DNA of 64,000 nucleotides from Hymenobacter sp. BRD128 (lineage in GTDB: Bacteria > Bacteroidota > Bacteroidia > Cytophagales > Hymenobacteraceae): NCBI RefSeq assembly GCF_013256625.1, contig NZ_CP053908.1:2790001-2854000 (forward strand), in the 5' to 3' direction. Shown here piece by piece: positions 28,150 through 37,828 of the stretch; positions within the stretch are counted from its first letter, which is position 1; each line of letters begins with the position of its first letter. The notes under the pieces were generated by a model, which saw only the letters and a list, made by a program, of their open reading frames with translations, was not told the DNA's origin and did not search any database. Both the position numbers and the translations under genes were made by a program.

Positions 28150-28472
28150 AAGAGAATGCTAATGGGAATTGACGGGTAAAAAAGTAATTGCGCTGTTCCG
28201 GGAACTAAGTTACATACAAAACATGCACATTGTTCCAAAAATCTTTTTTCGAATACTACTGGCTTAAAAGAAGAAAGATTTTGTGTTTTATGTGATTTAA
28301 ATCGCTGTAAAAAAAGCATTTATACACCTTTTATTAAAGCAGCATTTAGGACTACTAAATCAAGATGCGCTTGAAAAAACTTTTTCTTTCTATCAAAAAT
28401 GCAAATTTGCCCAAGAATGATGCAGCACTTTTTACACTTTCTTTACGAACTTAGTGCCGCGTCCGGATTTAG
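28150..28472. other. AT-rich intergenic region between a secreted protein gene and yicC
   Basis: About 320 bp, clearly poorer in GC than the rest of the window, with several A and T runs (28240-28430). It should contain the promoter of the 28149 gene and the 3' end of yicC. No coding frame or clear terminator hairpin was found. Confidence 0.5.
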
Positions 28473-29381
28473 CTAGAGAATATTATTGAGCTGCTCCTTA
28501 ATTTTTTCTAACTCCTCTTTCATGCCCACCACCAAGTGCTGCACGGCAGCATCGTTGGCCTTCGAGCCTATCGTGTTGATTTCCCGGCCTATTTCCTGGG
28601 CCAGGAAGCTAAGCTTTTTGCCCACGGCTTCGTCGGGCTGCCGGGTGGCTAGCTCAAAATAGTCGAGGTGGGCCGCCAGGCGCACTTTTTCTTCGGCAAT
28701 GTCGAGCTTCTCAATGTAATAGAGCACTTCCTGCTCGAAGCGCGTGGCGTTGAACTGCTCGTGCTGCGTGAGCTCGGCCAAGTGAGTGGCCAGGCGCTGG
28801 CGCACGTGGGCAATGCGCTGGGGGTCGTGCAGCTCCACGGCCGCCAGCTGCTGCCGGATGGTGGCGATGTAGCCCAGGATTTCCTGCTGCAGGGTCTGGC
28901 CCTCGTCTTGGCGAAACTGCTGCATGGCGGCCAGCGCCTCGGTGAGCAGCGGCTGCAACTCGGCCCAGGTAGGCTCGTCGGCGCCGGCTTCGGCCTGGCT
29001 GGCCTGGGCGGCTTCGGCGGCGGTGGGCACCACGCCGGGCAGGCGCAGGGCGGCCAGCAACATCTCTTCACTAGGTATAATCCCCACCGTGGCAGCTACG
29101 GCTTGCAGCTCGCGGTAGGCAGCCAGCAAGGCCTCGCGGTTGAGGCTGGGCGCAGCCGTGGCGCCGGCCGGGCGGCTGAAATCAAAGTTGAAATTGACTT
29201 TGCCGCGCAGCAGGGCCTTGGTAATTTGCTGGCGAATTTCGAGCTCGTGGGCCTGCAAAAAGCGCGGCAGGCGCAGGCTTAAGTCAAGGGTTTTGGAGTT
29301 GAGCGAGCGCAGCTCGGCCGTGGCGGTGTAGCGGTCCGTATCGCGGTGGGCCTGGCCAAAGCCGGTCATGGAAAGCAACAT
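28473..29381 (-). CDS. YicC-family endoribonuclease
   Basis: 302 residues with the two YicC blocks: N-terminal LLSMTGFGQAHRDTDRYTAT followed by ELRSLNSKTLDLSLRLP, and C-terminal DUF1732 with KKLSFLAQEIGREINTIGSK and ANDAAVQHLVVGMKEELEKI. E. coli YicC has been reported to be an RNase acting with PNPase; a similar role is inferred. It is often next to gmk in other bacteria, but gmk is not seen here. Start ATG 29381 gives the usual M-x-x-S-M-T-G-F-G beginning. A TAATTTTG box (29429-29422 on the minus strand) lies 40 nt upstream. Confidence 0.92.
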   Translation of the reverse strand: MLLSMTGFGQAHRDTDRYTATAELRSLNSKTLDLSLRLPRFLQAHELEIRQQITKALLRGKVNFNFDFSRPAGATAAPSLNREALLAAYRELQAVAATVGIIPSEEMLLAALRLPGVVPTAAEAAQASQAEAGADEPTWAELQPLLTEALAAMQQFRQDEGQTLQQEILGYIATIRQQLAAVELHDPQRIAHVRQRLATHLAELTQHEQFNATRFEQEVLYYIEKLDIAEEKVRLAAHLDYFELATRQPDEAVGKKLSFLAQEIGREINTIGSKANDAAVQHLVVGMKEELEKIKEQLNNIL

Positions 29382-29710
29382 ATTGTCAGGGAATGCGCAG
29401 CGCGGCGGCTGATGGTGGCAACAAAATTAGGTCTTACTGGCGCGGCTCACCGCTAGCCGGCAGCCTCAATCGGGCAGATTGGCGTTTATCTCTTCTTATT
29501 ACTCGCTGACCCTTACCGATTGCTCGCTGAATTTTTTATGACTACTATTTCCTGTTGCTAAGCTGGGTAATCTGGTTTTCGGCAGCCAGCTTCATGTTAC
29601 GCAAATATTATCGCCCTCGTCTATTACCAATAATTTGATAACTAACCGGCTAGCGAAGGGCTGAAAATACCGGGGGACCTTTGCGATTGCATTGGCCTAA
29701 CCCCCTTTTT
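29382..29710. promoter_or_regulatory. Divergent promoter region between yicC and the TonB receptor
   Basis: 330 bp between divergent genes. Minus strand: TAATTTTG at 29429-29422 for yicC, an exact TAnnTTTG. Plus strand: GACCTTTG at 29676-29683, 27 nt before the receptor ATG at 29711. The middle is moderately AT-rich with no open frame of interest. Confidence 0.55.
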
Positions 29711-32700
29711 ATGCGAACTCTTACTAGTAGCCGGACTGCCTTGCGGCTGGCAATTTTGTTCTTCCTCCTGTTGCTGGGCCGGCTAGCCTCAGCTCAGGTC
29801 ACGACCTCATCAATCAGCGGAAAAGTAATTTCCGACAAGAATGAAGACCTCATAGGCGTAACGGTCGTCGCTACCAACGTACCTACGGGTACCAAGCGCG
29901 GTACTGCCACCGAGGCCGACGGCCGCTTCACCATTCCGAACCTGGCGCCCGGCGGACCTTATACCGTGACGGTGACTTACGTAGGCTATAAGGAAGAGAC
30001 TATCAACAACGTATTTCTGACCCTGGGCAACACGACCCGCCTCAATTTTGTGCTGGCGGCCGAGGCCCAGGCCCTGAACGAAGTAGTGGTAGTGGGCAAC
30101 ACCCAGGCCACCAAAACCGGTGCCGGCACCAACGTAGGCCGCGAGGCCTTGCAGCAGCTGCCCACCATTTCGCGCAGCATTCAGGACTTTACCCGCCTCG
30201 ACCCGCGCAACTCGAATAACTCCTTCGCGGGCAGCTCGTTCCGGTATAATAATATCACCCTCGACGGTGCTATTAACAACGATGCCATTGGCTTTTCGCC
30301 CTCGCTGGGTGGGGTAAGTGGCACCAGCGGCCTGCCCGGCGGCTCGGCCCGCGCCAACCCGATTTCGCTGGATGCCATTCAGGAAATCCAGGCGCAGGTG
30401 GCTCCTTACGACGTAAAGCTCGGCAACTTCACCGGCGGCTCGATTAACGCCGTAACCCGCTCGGGCACCAACGACTTCCACGGTTCGGTATACTTCTACG
30501 GCCGCAACCAGTCAATCACCGGCAAGAGCGTGGACGGGTCGGATGCTAAAATTGGCACTGCCTACCACGACCACCAGGAAGGCTTCCGGATAGGTGGCCC
30601 TATCGTGAAGGACAAGCTGTTCTTCTTCATAAACGGGGAAACTGCCCGCCGCACCGAGCCGCAGTTTTACGGTGCCGGCCAGCCTGGCTCGCCCGTAACA
30701 ACGGACCTGGCGCAGCAGATTACCACCAAGCTGCAAACTACCTACGGCTATAACGTAGGTCCTTATGGCGATTACAATATCTACGCTAACAGCGACAAGC
30801 TCTTCGGCCGCCTCGACTTCAACCTCAACGACAAGACGAGCATTGCCCTGCGCCACAACTACATCAGCGCAGTGGCTTCTAACCTGGAGCGCTCGGGCAG
30901 CCTGTTCAAGTTTGGCTCGCAGGACTTCAACCAGAACAACGTGCAGAACTCGACGGTGCTGGAAGTAAAGTCGAACTTCTCGAACAGCCTGGCCAACAAC
31001 CTGATTCTGGGCTACACCAACATCCACGACTTCCGGACCCTGCTCAACGGCCAGGCCGATGTGTTTCCGGCCGTGCAGATTAACAACGTGGGCACCGACC
31101 CCACTAAGAATTACCTAGGCTCGAACCAGATTCTGCTCGGCTCCGACCGCGAGGCCAGCATCTTCAACCAGCGCCAGAAGACGTTTGAGGTCACCGACAA
31201 CGTGACGTTCTACAAGGGGGCGCACGCCCTGACGCTGGGCACCCACAACGAGTTCTACAAGATTGACTACGGCTTTATCAACTCCTGGAACGGCCGCATC
31301 GAGTACAACAACGTGGCGCAGTTCCTCAACGACCAGCCGAGCCGTATCCGGGGTACGTACAACAAGACCGACAACTCGTACAATTACAACTTCAATAACC
31401 CCTCGGCCTCGTTCAACATCAATTTCTACAGCGCTTACCTGCAGGACGAGTGGTCGATAGGTGACCGCCTGAAAATCACCCCCGGCATTCGCTTCGACAT
31501 TGCTTCGCTGCCCACCAAGCCAGCCCTGAACTCGGCACTGGTGAACAACCCGGCCAACGATGCCCGCACCCTCAACCAGACGTACTCGCACACGGCCTGG
31601 CAGGAGTTGAATAACGGCTACCTCGGGCAAGTACAGTTTTCGCCCCGGCTAGGCTTTAACTACGATGTGAAAGGTGACGGCTCATTCGTAGTGCGCGGTG
31701 GCTCGGGCATCTTCACCGGCCGGGTGCCCTTCGCCTGGTTTGGCTACGCCTACTACAACAACGGCGTAAACTTCAACTCGGTTGACTTGAACAATATTCA
31801 AAACGGTACTATCGGGGCCACTGGTCAGCCAGCCGGCACTGGAGCAGGTACTAAATACCTGCTCAACCAAGACCCGAACAAAATCTACGCCCAGCTGCCC
31901 GCCTCGTCCCAGAGCACGACGGAGGTTAACCTGATTGACAATAACTTCAAGATGCCGCAGGTGTGGCGCTCGTCGCTGGCCTTCGACTTCAAGCTGCCGA
32001 CCGGTACCCGCTTCTCGATTGAGGGCTTGTATACCAAGACAATTCAGGATGTAAAGTTTGAGAACATCAACCTGGTCGACAACGCTACCTACTTCGCGCA
32101 AGGCCCGACCCTGAGCCCCCGCTACACGGGCTACACCTTCCCCGGGGCTACGTCGGCCGCTACCAAAGTGAATACGGGCTTCTCCAACGCCTTCTTCCTG
32201 ACCAACACCCAGCAGGGCTACCGCTACCAGCTGACCGGCTCGGTGGGCCAGACGGTGGCCAACCTGCTTGATGTAACTGCCGCCTACACCTACGGCCAGA
32301 GCAAGGACATCAGCAACGGTATCCGCAACTCGCCCCAGTCGAACTGGGAGCTGAACCCGGCCCTGAACGTGAACGACCCCGCCCTGGCTTACTCCAACTT
32401 CGACCTGCGCCACCGCGTGGTAGCTTCGCTCAACCTGCACCACTCGCTGGGCCAGCATTTCACGGGCTACTTCACCTCGGTGCTCACCTACCAGAGCGGC
32501 TCGCCCTACACTTGGGTATACAGCAACAACCCCTTCGGCAACGGCCAAGCGAACGTAGAGCTGGCCTTTATCCCAAACTCGGCCAACGACCTGGTATTTG
32601 TATCTACCGCCACGGCTACCGCCGACCAGCAGCGCCAGCAGTTTGATGCCTTCGTGAACAACGACTCGTACCTGAGCACCCGCCGTGGGCAGTATGCCGA

Positions 32701-33088
32701 GCGTAACGCAGCCCGCACCCCCTGGAACAACCAGGCCGACGTGCGCTTCATGGTAGAGGCTAAGCTGGGCAAGCTCGATGCTGATGCTACCGGTGCCGTG
32801 CCCACGGGCCACACCCTCCAGATTTCGTTCGACATTATCAACGTTGGCAACCTGATTAACAACAGCTGGGGCCGCCAGTACTTCGTACCGAACACCTTCA
32901 ACTCGACCCTGAACACCGGCCTCGCCGTCGGCTCGCAGTTTGCCGATGCCAATGGCAACCTGAACAGCAGCTACAACAGCACGTTCAACCGGCCTACCTT
33001 CACCTTCAACAACAACCCCGCTACCTACTCTATCGACCAGCTGGCCTCGCGCTGGCAGGGCCAGCTAGGGGTGCGCTACTTGTTCTAA
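29711..33088 (+). CDS. TonB-dependent receptor with carboxypeptidase-regulatory-like N-terminal domain
   Basis: An outer-membrane receptor of about 1125 residues, probably importing an oligosaccharide, peptide or chelate. It has a signal peptide (ALRLAILFFLLLLGRLASAQ), a CarboxypepD_reg-like beta-sandwich (SISGKVISDKNEDLIGVTVV ... ADGRFTIPNLAPGG), a plug domain (ALNEVVVVG, DGAINNDAIGF, GGSINAVTRSGTNDFHGSVY) and a 22-strand-type barrel ending WQGQLGVRYLF with the terminal Phe expected for BamA recognition. The plug style resembles Oar-like proteins. No SusD partner follows, so it is not a classic polysaccharide locus. Start ATG 29711; the upstream TTG 29681 overlaps the -7 box. Confidence 0.93.
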   Translation: MRTLTSSRTALRLAILFFLLLLGRLASAQVTTSSISGKVISDKNEDLIGVTVVATNVPTGTKRGTATEADGRFTIPNLAPGGPYTVTVTYVGYKEETINNVFLTLGNTTRLNFVLAAEAQALNEVVVVGNTQATKTGAGTNVGREALQQLPTISRSIQDFTRLDPRNSNNSFAGSSFRYNNITLDGAINNDAIGFSPSLGGVSGTSGLPGGSARANPISLDAIQEIQAQVAPYDVKLGNFTGGSINAVTRSGTNDFHGSVYFYGRNQSITGKSVDGSDAKIGTAYHDHQEGFRIGGPIVKDKLFFFINGETARRTEPQFYGAGQPGSPVTTDLAQQITTKLQTTYGYNVGPYGDYNIYANSDKLFGRLDFNLNDKTSIALRHNYISAVASNLERSGSLFKFGSQDFNQNNVQNSTVLEVKSNFSNSLANNLILGYTNIHDFRTLLNGQADVFPAVQINNVGTDPTKNYLGSNQILLGSDREASIFNQRQKTFEVTDNVTFYKGAHALTLGTHNEFYKIDYGFINSWNGRIEYNNVAQFLNDQPSRIRGTYNKTDNSYNYNFNNPSASFNINFYSAYLQDEWSIGDRLKITPGIRFDIASLPTKPALNSALVNNPANDARTLNQTYSHTAWQELNNGYLGQVQFSPRLGFNYDVKGDGSFVVRGGSGIFTGRVPFAWFGYAYYNNGVNFNSVDLNNIQNGTIGATGQPAGTGAGTKYLLNQDPNKIYAQLPASSQSTTEVNLIDNNFKMPQVWRSSLAFDFKLPTGTRFSIEGLYTKTIQDVKFENINLVDNATYFAQGPTLSPRYTGYTFPGATSAATKVNTGFSNAFFLTNTQQGYRYQLTGSVGQTVANLLDVTAAYTYGQSKDISNGIRNSPQSNWELNPALNVNDPALAYSNFDLRHRVVASLNLHHSLGQHFTGYFTSVLTYQSGSPYTWVYSNNPFGNGQANVELAFIPNSANDLVFVSTATATADQQRQQFDAFVNNDSYLSTRRGQYAERNAARTPWNNQADVRFMVEAKLGKLDADATGAVPTGHTLQISFDIINVGNLINNSWGRQYFVPNTFNSTLNTGLAVGSQFADANGNLNSSYNSTFNRPTFTFNNNPATYSIDQLASRWQGQLGVRYLF

Positions 33089-33111
33089 ACCAAGCTTAGC
33101 CGCTTGCGCCG

Positions 33112-33149
33112 CAGCCGGCTGCCCACCCTGGGCAGCCGGCTGTTTTTTT
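33112..33149 (+). terminator. Strong intrinsic terminator of the TonB receptor gene
   Basis: Perfect 13-bp stem CAGCCGGCTGCCC-ACCCT-GGGCAGCCGGCTG followed by seven Ts, 24 nt after the stop codon. Confidence 0.92.
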
Positions 33150-33284
33150 GAGTAGCAGCACCGGGGGCGGTGAGTCGCCGGCCCCGGTGCGTGGAGAATG
33201 CGGGCAGCCAGTTGCGCCGCCGGGGGTTGTGGCCTTACAGACTTCGCGCGCCGCTGGCGAATCGGGGCCGGCAGGGCGGCCAGC

Positions 33285-34691
33285 TTAGGAATGCCGCCGG
33301 GCCAGCCACAGCTGCCCGGCTAGCCACAGCCCGAGCAGCCCCGCCCCCACCAGCAGCACCAGCCGCTCGGGCAGCGCCGGCGCCAGCACGGTGTGCAGCA
33401 GGCCCAGGCCCAGCGCGGCACCGGCCAGCTGCCCGGCCCACGGCCGCCAGGGCAGCTGGCTAGCCCAGGGCACCCCCAGCAGCCGCGCCGTGTGCCGCAG
33501 GTAGTAGCCGGCCTGCGCGTAGGTACTGAAGACAAACGACAAGGCCACCCCCGCCAGCCCCAGCAGCCGGTACAGCGGGTAAATCAGGGCCAGCGCCAAG
33601 GCCAGGTCGAGCAGCGCGCCGGTAGTAATGACGCGCCCCTGCCCTTTGTGCTGCAGCAACGCCGTGAAGTTGTAGGCCCGCAGCGGCACCACCAGCGAAG
33701 CCACCACAAACAGCGGCACCGCCGCGTCGTAGCGGTGCGCAAACACCACCCCGAACAACTCGCGCCGGAAAAACAGCAGAAAGAAAAACAGCGGAAACAC
33801 CAGCCGCCCCAGCAGTGCCCCCGCCGCCCGCAGCAGGGCTAGCCGCCCGGCCTCGGTGCGCGCGGGCTCGCCAAAATGCAGCAGCAGCGTGCTGCCCGCC
33901 GCGCCCAGCAGCAGGGGCAGCAAAGGAATATCGACTGTGCCGTTGAAGTACAAAGCGAACAGCGCGGCCGGCAGCAGGAAGTTGAGCGCCAGCTTATCGA
34001 CCCACCGAAACAGCACCTGCACTACCTCATTGAGGGCCGTGTGAAACCAGAGGCTGCGCACCGGTGGCCAGGCTACGGGCGCGGCCGGCCCCGGCGCGCC
34101 CGAGCCGGCTAGCCCAGCCAGCCCGGCCAGGCGCAGCGCATTGCCCACCAATAGCCAGGCCATGAGCTGCGGGCTACTCAGGTAGTGGCCCACCAACAGT
34201 GTGTGGCCGCCCACAAACCAGGCCGCGTAGCTTCCACTCACCAGCGCCAGGGGCCGAAACCGCCGCAGCCCCACGGCATAAGCTTCCAGCACGGCAATGG
34301 GTACGTTGAGCAGCAGAAAACCCCCCGCCTGCCACGGCGCAAACGGCGAGCCGCGCCACCACTGCACCCCGGCAAACAGGCCCGCCACCAGCAGCACCCA
34401 GCCCGCTAGCCCGGCCAGGTGCGCGGGCCGCGCCGCCCGCGCCAGCCCGCGCACCTGGGGTGGCGCGTAGGTAAGCACCAGCGTGGGCAGGCCCAGGCAG
34501 GCCACCACGTGCAGCACCTGCCACTGCACCCAGAAGCTTTGGTAGCGCCCGTAGTAGGCCGGGCTAGTGGCGCGGGCCAGCCACACCAGGGCCACCACGC
34601 TGGCCAGGGTGGGCAAAAACCGAATCAGAAAAATGGCCGCGCTAGTGCCGAGCAGCGTGCCGCGCGTAGGCGCTTCGGGCGTAGGCGTCAC
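33285..34691 (-). CDS. Oligosaccharide flippase-like membrane protein
   Basis: 468 residues with about 12 hydrophobic segments and an N-terminus AAIFLIRFLPTLASVVALVW ... ATSPAYYGRYQSFWVQWQVL typical of Wzx/MOP-type lipid-linked polysaccharide exporters. It is probably an inner-membrane flippase for a surface glycan. The start is GTG 34691, 50 nt inside the end of the upstream acyltransferase gene, so the two are likely translated from one mRNA. Its neighbour suggests an O-acetylated surface polysaccharide, but no sugar-specific transferase is adjacent. Confidence 0.82.
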   Translation of the reverse strand: MTPTPEAPTRGTLLGTSAAIFLIRFLPTLASVVALVWLARATSPAYYGRYQSFWVQWQVLHVVACLGLPTLVLTYAPPQVRGLARAARPAHLAGLAGWVLLVAGLFAGVQWWRGSPFAPWQAGGFLLLNVPIAVLEAYAVGLRRFRPLALVSGSYAAWFVGGHTLLVGHYLSSPQLMAWLLVGNALRLAGLAGLAGSGAPGPAAPVAWPPVRSLWFHTALNEVVQVLFRWVDKLALNFLLPAALFALYFNGTVDIPLLPLLLGAAGSTLLLHFGEPARTEAGRLALLRAAGALLGRLVFPLFFFLLFFRRELFGVVFAHRYDAAVPLFVVASLVVPLRAYNFTALLQHKGQGRVITTGALLDLALALALIYPLYRLLGLAGVALSFVFSTYAQAGYYLRHTARLLGVPWASQLPWRPWAGQLAGAALGLGLLHTVLAPALPERLVLLVGAGLLGLWLAGQLWLARRHS

Positions 34692-35199
34692 AGTCGTCGC
34701 GGTTTAATTCTTTAAGGAGCCGGGCCGGATTGCCGGCCAGCACGCAGTAGCCGGCCGGGAAGCTGCGCGTGACCACCGCCCCCGCGCCCACCACCGTAAA
34801 ATCGCCTAGCTCGACGCCCGGCAGCACCACGGCCCCCAGGCCCAGCCAGCAAAAATGGCCGATGCGCAGCGGCGGCGCGGCCAGCTGCGCGGCATTGTTC
34901 ACCGGGTCGTGGTTGGCCGAAATCAGCCCCACCCGCGGCCCGATATTGGTAAAATCGCCCACTATCACGCCATTATCAGCGTTGATGTATACCCCCGGCG
35001 AGTCGCCCGGAAACGTGCCCCGCCCCGCCCGCAGCCGCTGCGGGTTGCGAATGGTGCTGGTGTGGTGCACCGCCCAGGGCACGCCCGCATTCTGGCGCAG
35101 CAGCTTCCGAAACAGCCCGTCGAGCACATAGAAGCTTAGCGGCATCTCGGGCCGCAGCCGCAGCACCTGCTTCACCCGCCGTGTTAGCCCGTTGGTCAT
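34642..35199 (-). CDS. Left-handed beta-helix (hexapeptide repeat) acyltransferase
   Basis: 185 residues of the WbbJ/maltose O-acetyltransferase type. The hexapeptide turns are visible: VYINADNGVIVGDFTNIGPR, VGLISANHDPV, then IGHFCWLGLGAVVLPGVELG and DFTVVGAGAVVTRSFPAGYC, ending with the usual AGNPARLLKEL. The active-site His is in SANHDP. It likely transfers an acetyl group to a sugar hydroxyl of a surface glycan. ATG 35199 is chosen because the 14 upstream residues are Arg/Gly-rich and unrelated to the family. It overlaps the flippase start by 50 nt. Confidence 0.88.
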   Translation of the reverse strand: MTNGLTRRVKQVLRLRPEMPLSFYVLDGLFRKLLRQNAGVPWAVHHTSTIRNPQRLRAGRGTFPGDSPGVYINADNGVIVGDFTNIGPRVGLISANHDPVNNAAQLAAPPLRIGHFCWLGLGAVVLPGVELGDFTVVGAGAVVTRSFPAGYCVLAGNPARLLKELNRDDCDAYARSAYARHAARH

Positions 35200-35307
35200 G
35201 CTGCGTAGTAGGGTCGCGCCCGGCCGCCACCCGGCCGCCACAGCCCAAACTTAGCACGGGTTTGGCCCGGCGCGGCGCGGCCGGCCCGCCCCGGCGGCCG
35301 CAACCCG

Positions 35308-35315
35308 TAGTTTTG
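35308..35315 (+). promoter_or_regulatory. -7 box TAGTTTTG just upstream of the 35321 gene
   Basis: TAGTTTTG fits TAnnTTTG and ends only 5 nt before the ATG, so the mRNA would be leaderless or nearly so. Confidence 0.45.
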
Positions 35316-35320
35316 CAGCA

Positions 35321-35917
35321 ATGAATTTCCTCCGCTCGCTGCTCGAAGCGGCTCTCACGATGGTAGTGCTGCTGGGCCTGGCCCGCTGGGCGCTGGGGCT
35401 TTTTGGCAAAAAGGCCACCGTATACCGGGCCACCCCGGCGCGCCAGCTCTCGCTGCTGACGTGGCCGCTGCTGGCGGTGGGCACGGGGCTAGCCGCCGCC
35501 GGCCCCGGCCTGGTGGCGCCCACCGCCTTTGAGCGCTGGCTAGCCTGGGCGCTGCTGCTGGCCGTGCTGGCGCTGGCCGCGCCGGCGCTGCTGCTGCACC
35601 TGCGCTACTACACCCTCAACGCTGCTACCACGCTCGTTTTCAACCCTCTGGAAGGCCATCTGCAAGTGGCGCTCGATGGGGTGCTGGCCTACGACCCCGC
35701 CCGCCAGGGCTGGCCCGGCCCCGGCCCGGTAGCGTGGAGCCGCTGCCGCTGGCCCGGCGTATTCTGGCGGCGCTACGAATATTTGCGCCTGCCGCTGCCC
35801 CAGGGCGATATTATCCTCACCAGCCTCGTGCTGCCCGATATGCACCTGCTGGTGCGCTACCTGCGCCACTATGGCGTAGAGGTCCAGGAAAGACGCCGCG
35901 CCTGGGCGTGGCTTTAA
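35321..35917 (+). CDS. Membrane protein of unknown function with PH-like C-terminal part
   Basis: 198 residues. Three N-terminal hydrophobic segments (about 8-28, 45-65 and 72-95) are followed by a soluble part beginning LRYYTLNAATTLVFNPLEGH and continuing to VQERRRAWAWL. The soluble part has strand-rich spacing (TLVFNPLEGHLQVALDG, WRRYEYLRLPLPQGDIILTS, HLLVRYLRHYGVEVQE), which suggests a PH-like or DUF304-like membrane-associated domain; this is inference from pattern only. Promoter box 5 nt upstream of ATG 35321. It diverges from the acyltransferase-flippase pair. Confidence 0.65.
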   Translation: MNFLRSLLEAALTMVVLLGLARWALGLFGKKATVYRATPARQLSLLTWPLLAVGTGLAAAGPGLVAPTAFERWLAWALLLAVLALAAPALLLHLRYYTLNAATTLVFNPLEGHLQVALDGVLAYDPARQGWPGPGPVAWSRCRWPGVFWRRYEYLRLPLPQGDIILTSLVLPDMHLLVRYLRHYGVEVQERRRAWAWL

Positions 35918-36044
35918 GTCAGTGAGCAGTTATCAATTTCTTATTGGGGCTGCACAGTGGATGCGCCTACGGGCCGCTCCGCTCTCATGCTCTCCGCTGC
36001 TTGTTTATTGCTAACTGTTGCTTGATATTGTTAACTGATAATCG

Positions 36045-36854
36045 ATGACTGAAAAAATGCCCCTTCTGCACTACCTCGACCAGGGCGCCCCTGGCGCCCG
36101 GTCGCTCGTCATTTTGCACGGCCTGTTTGGCACCCTCGACAACTGGCAGACCCTGGCCCGGCGCTGGACCGAGGAAGCCGGCCTACGCGTGGTTTCCATC
36201 GATTTGCGCAACCACGGCCGCTCGTTTCACTCGCCCGAGCACAGCTACGCGCTCATGGCCCAGGATGTGCTGGCCCTCTTCGACCACCTGGCCCTCGACC
36301 CGGCGCGCCTCACGCTCATGGGTCACAGCATGGGCGGCAAGGTGGCCATGTGCCTGGCGCTGGGCTACCCCGCGCGGCTGGCCCAGCTCATCGTGCTCGA
36401 CATCGCCCCGCGCTTTTCCAATATGGAGCACCAGGACGACATCATCGCCGGCCTGCAAGCCGTGGACCTGGCCACCATCCAAACCCGGCAGCAGGCCGAG
36501 GCGGCGCTGGCCCGCACCATTTCGCAGGTGGGCGTGCGGCAGTTTTTGCTTAAGAACTTGTACCGGCGCGAGGATAATTCCTTTGCCTGGCGCATCAACC
36601 TGCCGGCGCTGGTCGGCAACCTGGCCGCCGTGGGCGAAGAAATCACTTCGGCCCAGCCGTTCCTCAAGCCCACGCTGTTTCTGCGCGGCGGCAAGTCCGA
36701 CTACATCACGCCCGAGGATAAGCTGACCGGCATTCCGGCTTTGTTCCCCAATTCGCAGGTAGTCACCGTGCCCGACGCCGGCCACTGGCTGCACGCCGAA
36801 AAGCCCGATGAGGTGTATGGGCTGGTGCAGAACTTTGTGGGGCAGCTACCCTAG
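36045..36854 (+). CDS. Alpha/beta hydrolase (YbfF-like esterase)
   Basis: 269 residues with a full alpha/beta-hydrolase triad: nucleophile Ser in LMGHSMGGKVAM, Asp in LRGGKSDYITPED and His in VPDAGHWLHAEKPDEV. The oxyanion region is LVILHGLFGTLDNWQTLARR and the strand-turn SIDLRNHGRSFHSPEHSY is also typical. Closest in pattern to YbfF-type thioesterases/esterases that hydrolyse acyl esters in the cytoplasm. The start ATG 36045 gives a 4-residue lead before the first strand. The following gene starts 8 nt after the stop. Confidence 0.9.
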   Translation: MTEKMPLLHYLDQGAPGARSLVILHGLFGTLDNWQTLARRWTEEAGLRVVSIDLRNHGRSFHSPEHSYALMAQDVLALFDHLALDPARLTLMGHSMGGKVAMCLALGYPARLAQLIVLDIAPRFSNMEHQDDIIAGLQAVDLATIQTRQQAEAALARTISQVGVRQFLLKNLYRREDNSFAWRINLPALVGNLAAVGEEITSAQPFLKPTLFLRGGKSDYITPEDKLTGIPALFPNSQVVTVPDAGHWLHAEKPDEVYGLVQNFVGQLP

Positions 36855-36862
36855 CCGCATGC

Positions 36863-37795
36863 ATGGCTGAATTTTTGGCTACCTGGCGGCACACTGTTTC
36901 ACTGCGGCTGCGCTACCTGGTGCGGCCCTATGCCCAGGCTTTTGGCAGCTACCTGGCGGCCTACGCCGGGGCTACCGCACTCTTGCAGCCGTGGGCATGG
37001 GGCGGCTGGTGGGCTTTTTGGGCGCCTTTTGTAGGGGGCTTTGGGGTGTGCTGGTGGCTGTGGCGGCCGTGGGCTTTGCTGGCGCGCAACTACAAGGGAG
37101 AATCGCGGCGCTTGCCGCTGCTCTTTGCGTGGATGCTTTGCCTGGCGGTGAGTTGGAACGTGCGCCAGTGCCTGCACGCCCGCCTGGGTGAGGTGCGCGA
37201 CCTGCGCAGCGTGCGCGAGCTGGCGCAGCCGGGCACGGCCATTTTCTTTCGCCTGCACGGCCCGTTTTACGTGGCCAAGCTCCGGCGCGGGCAGTATGCC
37301 ACCACGGATTTCACTAAATCGAAAAACGGCACCAAGACTTACTACGCCAATTGCTTCTATGCCTGCCCCTTGCTGAGCACCGCCGCCGATACAGCCGCCG
37401 CAGCGCTACCCGTGCCGGCGTGGCTAGGGTACATTTATCGGGAAGAGTTAGGCTACAACCTTTCGCCCGGCGAAGTGGATTGGCGCTCCACAAACGCCGT
37501 AGCCCGCTTCAATGCCCGGTTTGATACGCTTACGCTAACCCATTTCACGTACCTGGAGCGCAAAGAAGCATCCGACCTTGGCTTATACCTGGCCGTGCGG
37601 GCTAGCCGCCTAGCGCCGCGTACCGAGGGCGAGCCGCTGCTGCTCACGCCAGTGCAAGCGCCGTTCGCGATGCGGGGCCTTCCCTCCCTGAAACTAGCAC
37701 TCACAATCACCCTACTTGGCAGCGCAATAATTAGCTTTTTGCTGCTGGTCATGGAGTTGCGGCCGCCGGCCTACTGGCCCGATTTAATTGAGTAG
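36863..37795 (+). CDS. Membrane protein of unknown function
   Basis: 310 residues. Three or four hydrophobic segments lie in the first 105 residues (SYLAAYAGATALLQPWAWGG, FWAPFVGGFGVCWWLWRPW, PLLFAWMLCLAVSWNVRQC), then a soluble domain of about 170 residues (PGTAIFFRLHGPFYVAKLRR, YYANCFYACPLL, LGYIYREELGYNLSPGEVDW), and one last TM helix near the C-terminus (ITLLGSAIISFLLLVMEL). This looks like a periplasmic domain held between membrane helices. No family was recognised. It starts 8 nt after the hydrolase and is probably cotranscribed. Confidence 0.65.
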   Translation: MAEFLATWRHTVSLRLRYLVRPYAQAFGSYLAAYAGATALLQPWAWGGWWAFWAPFVGGFGVCWWLWRPWALLARNYKGESRRLPLLFAWMLCLAVSWNVRQCLHARLGEVRDLRSVRELAQPGTAIFFRLHGPFYVAKLRRGQYATTDFTKSKNGTKTYYANCFYACPLLSTAADTAAAALPVPAWLGYIYREELGYNLSPGEVDWRSTNAVARFNARFDTLTLTHFTYLERKEASDLGLYLAVRASRLAPRTEGEPLLLTPVQAPFAMRGLPSLKLALTITLLGSAIISFLLLVMELRPPAYWPDLIE

Positions 37796-37828
37796 CCTGC
37801 TCGGCCACTTTTGTTTATTTACCTTTCT

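Noticed and set aside
31682-32812. Minus-strand open frame of 376 codons opposite the TonB receptor
   Set aside because: Shadow of a strongly conserved plus-strand gene; Val/Gly/Arg-rich with no recognisable domain.
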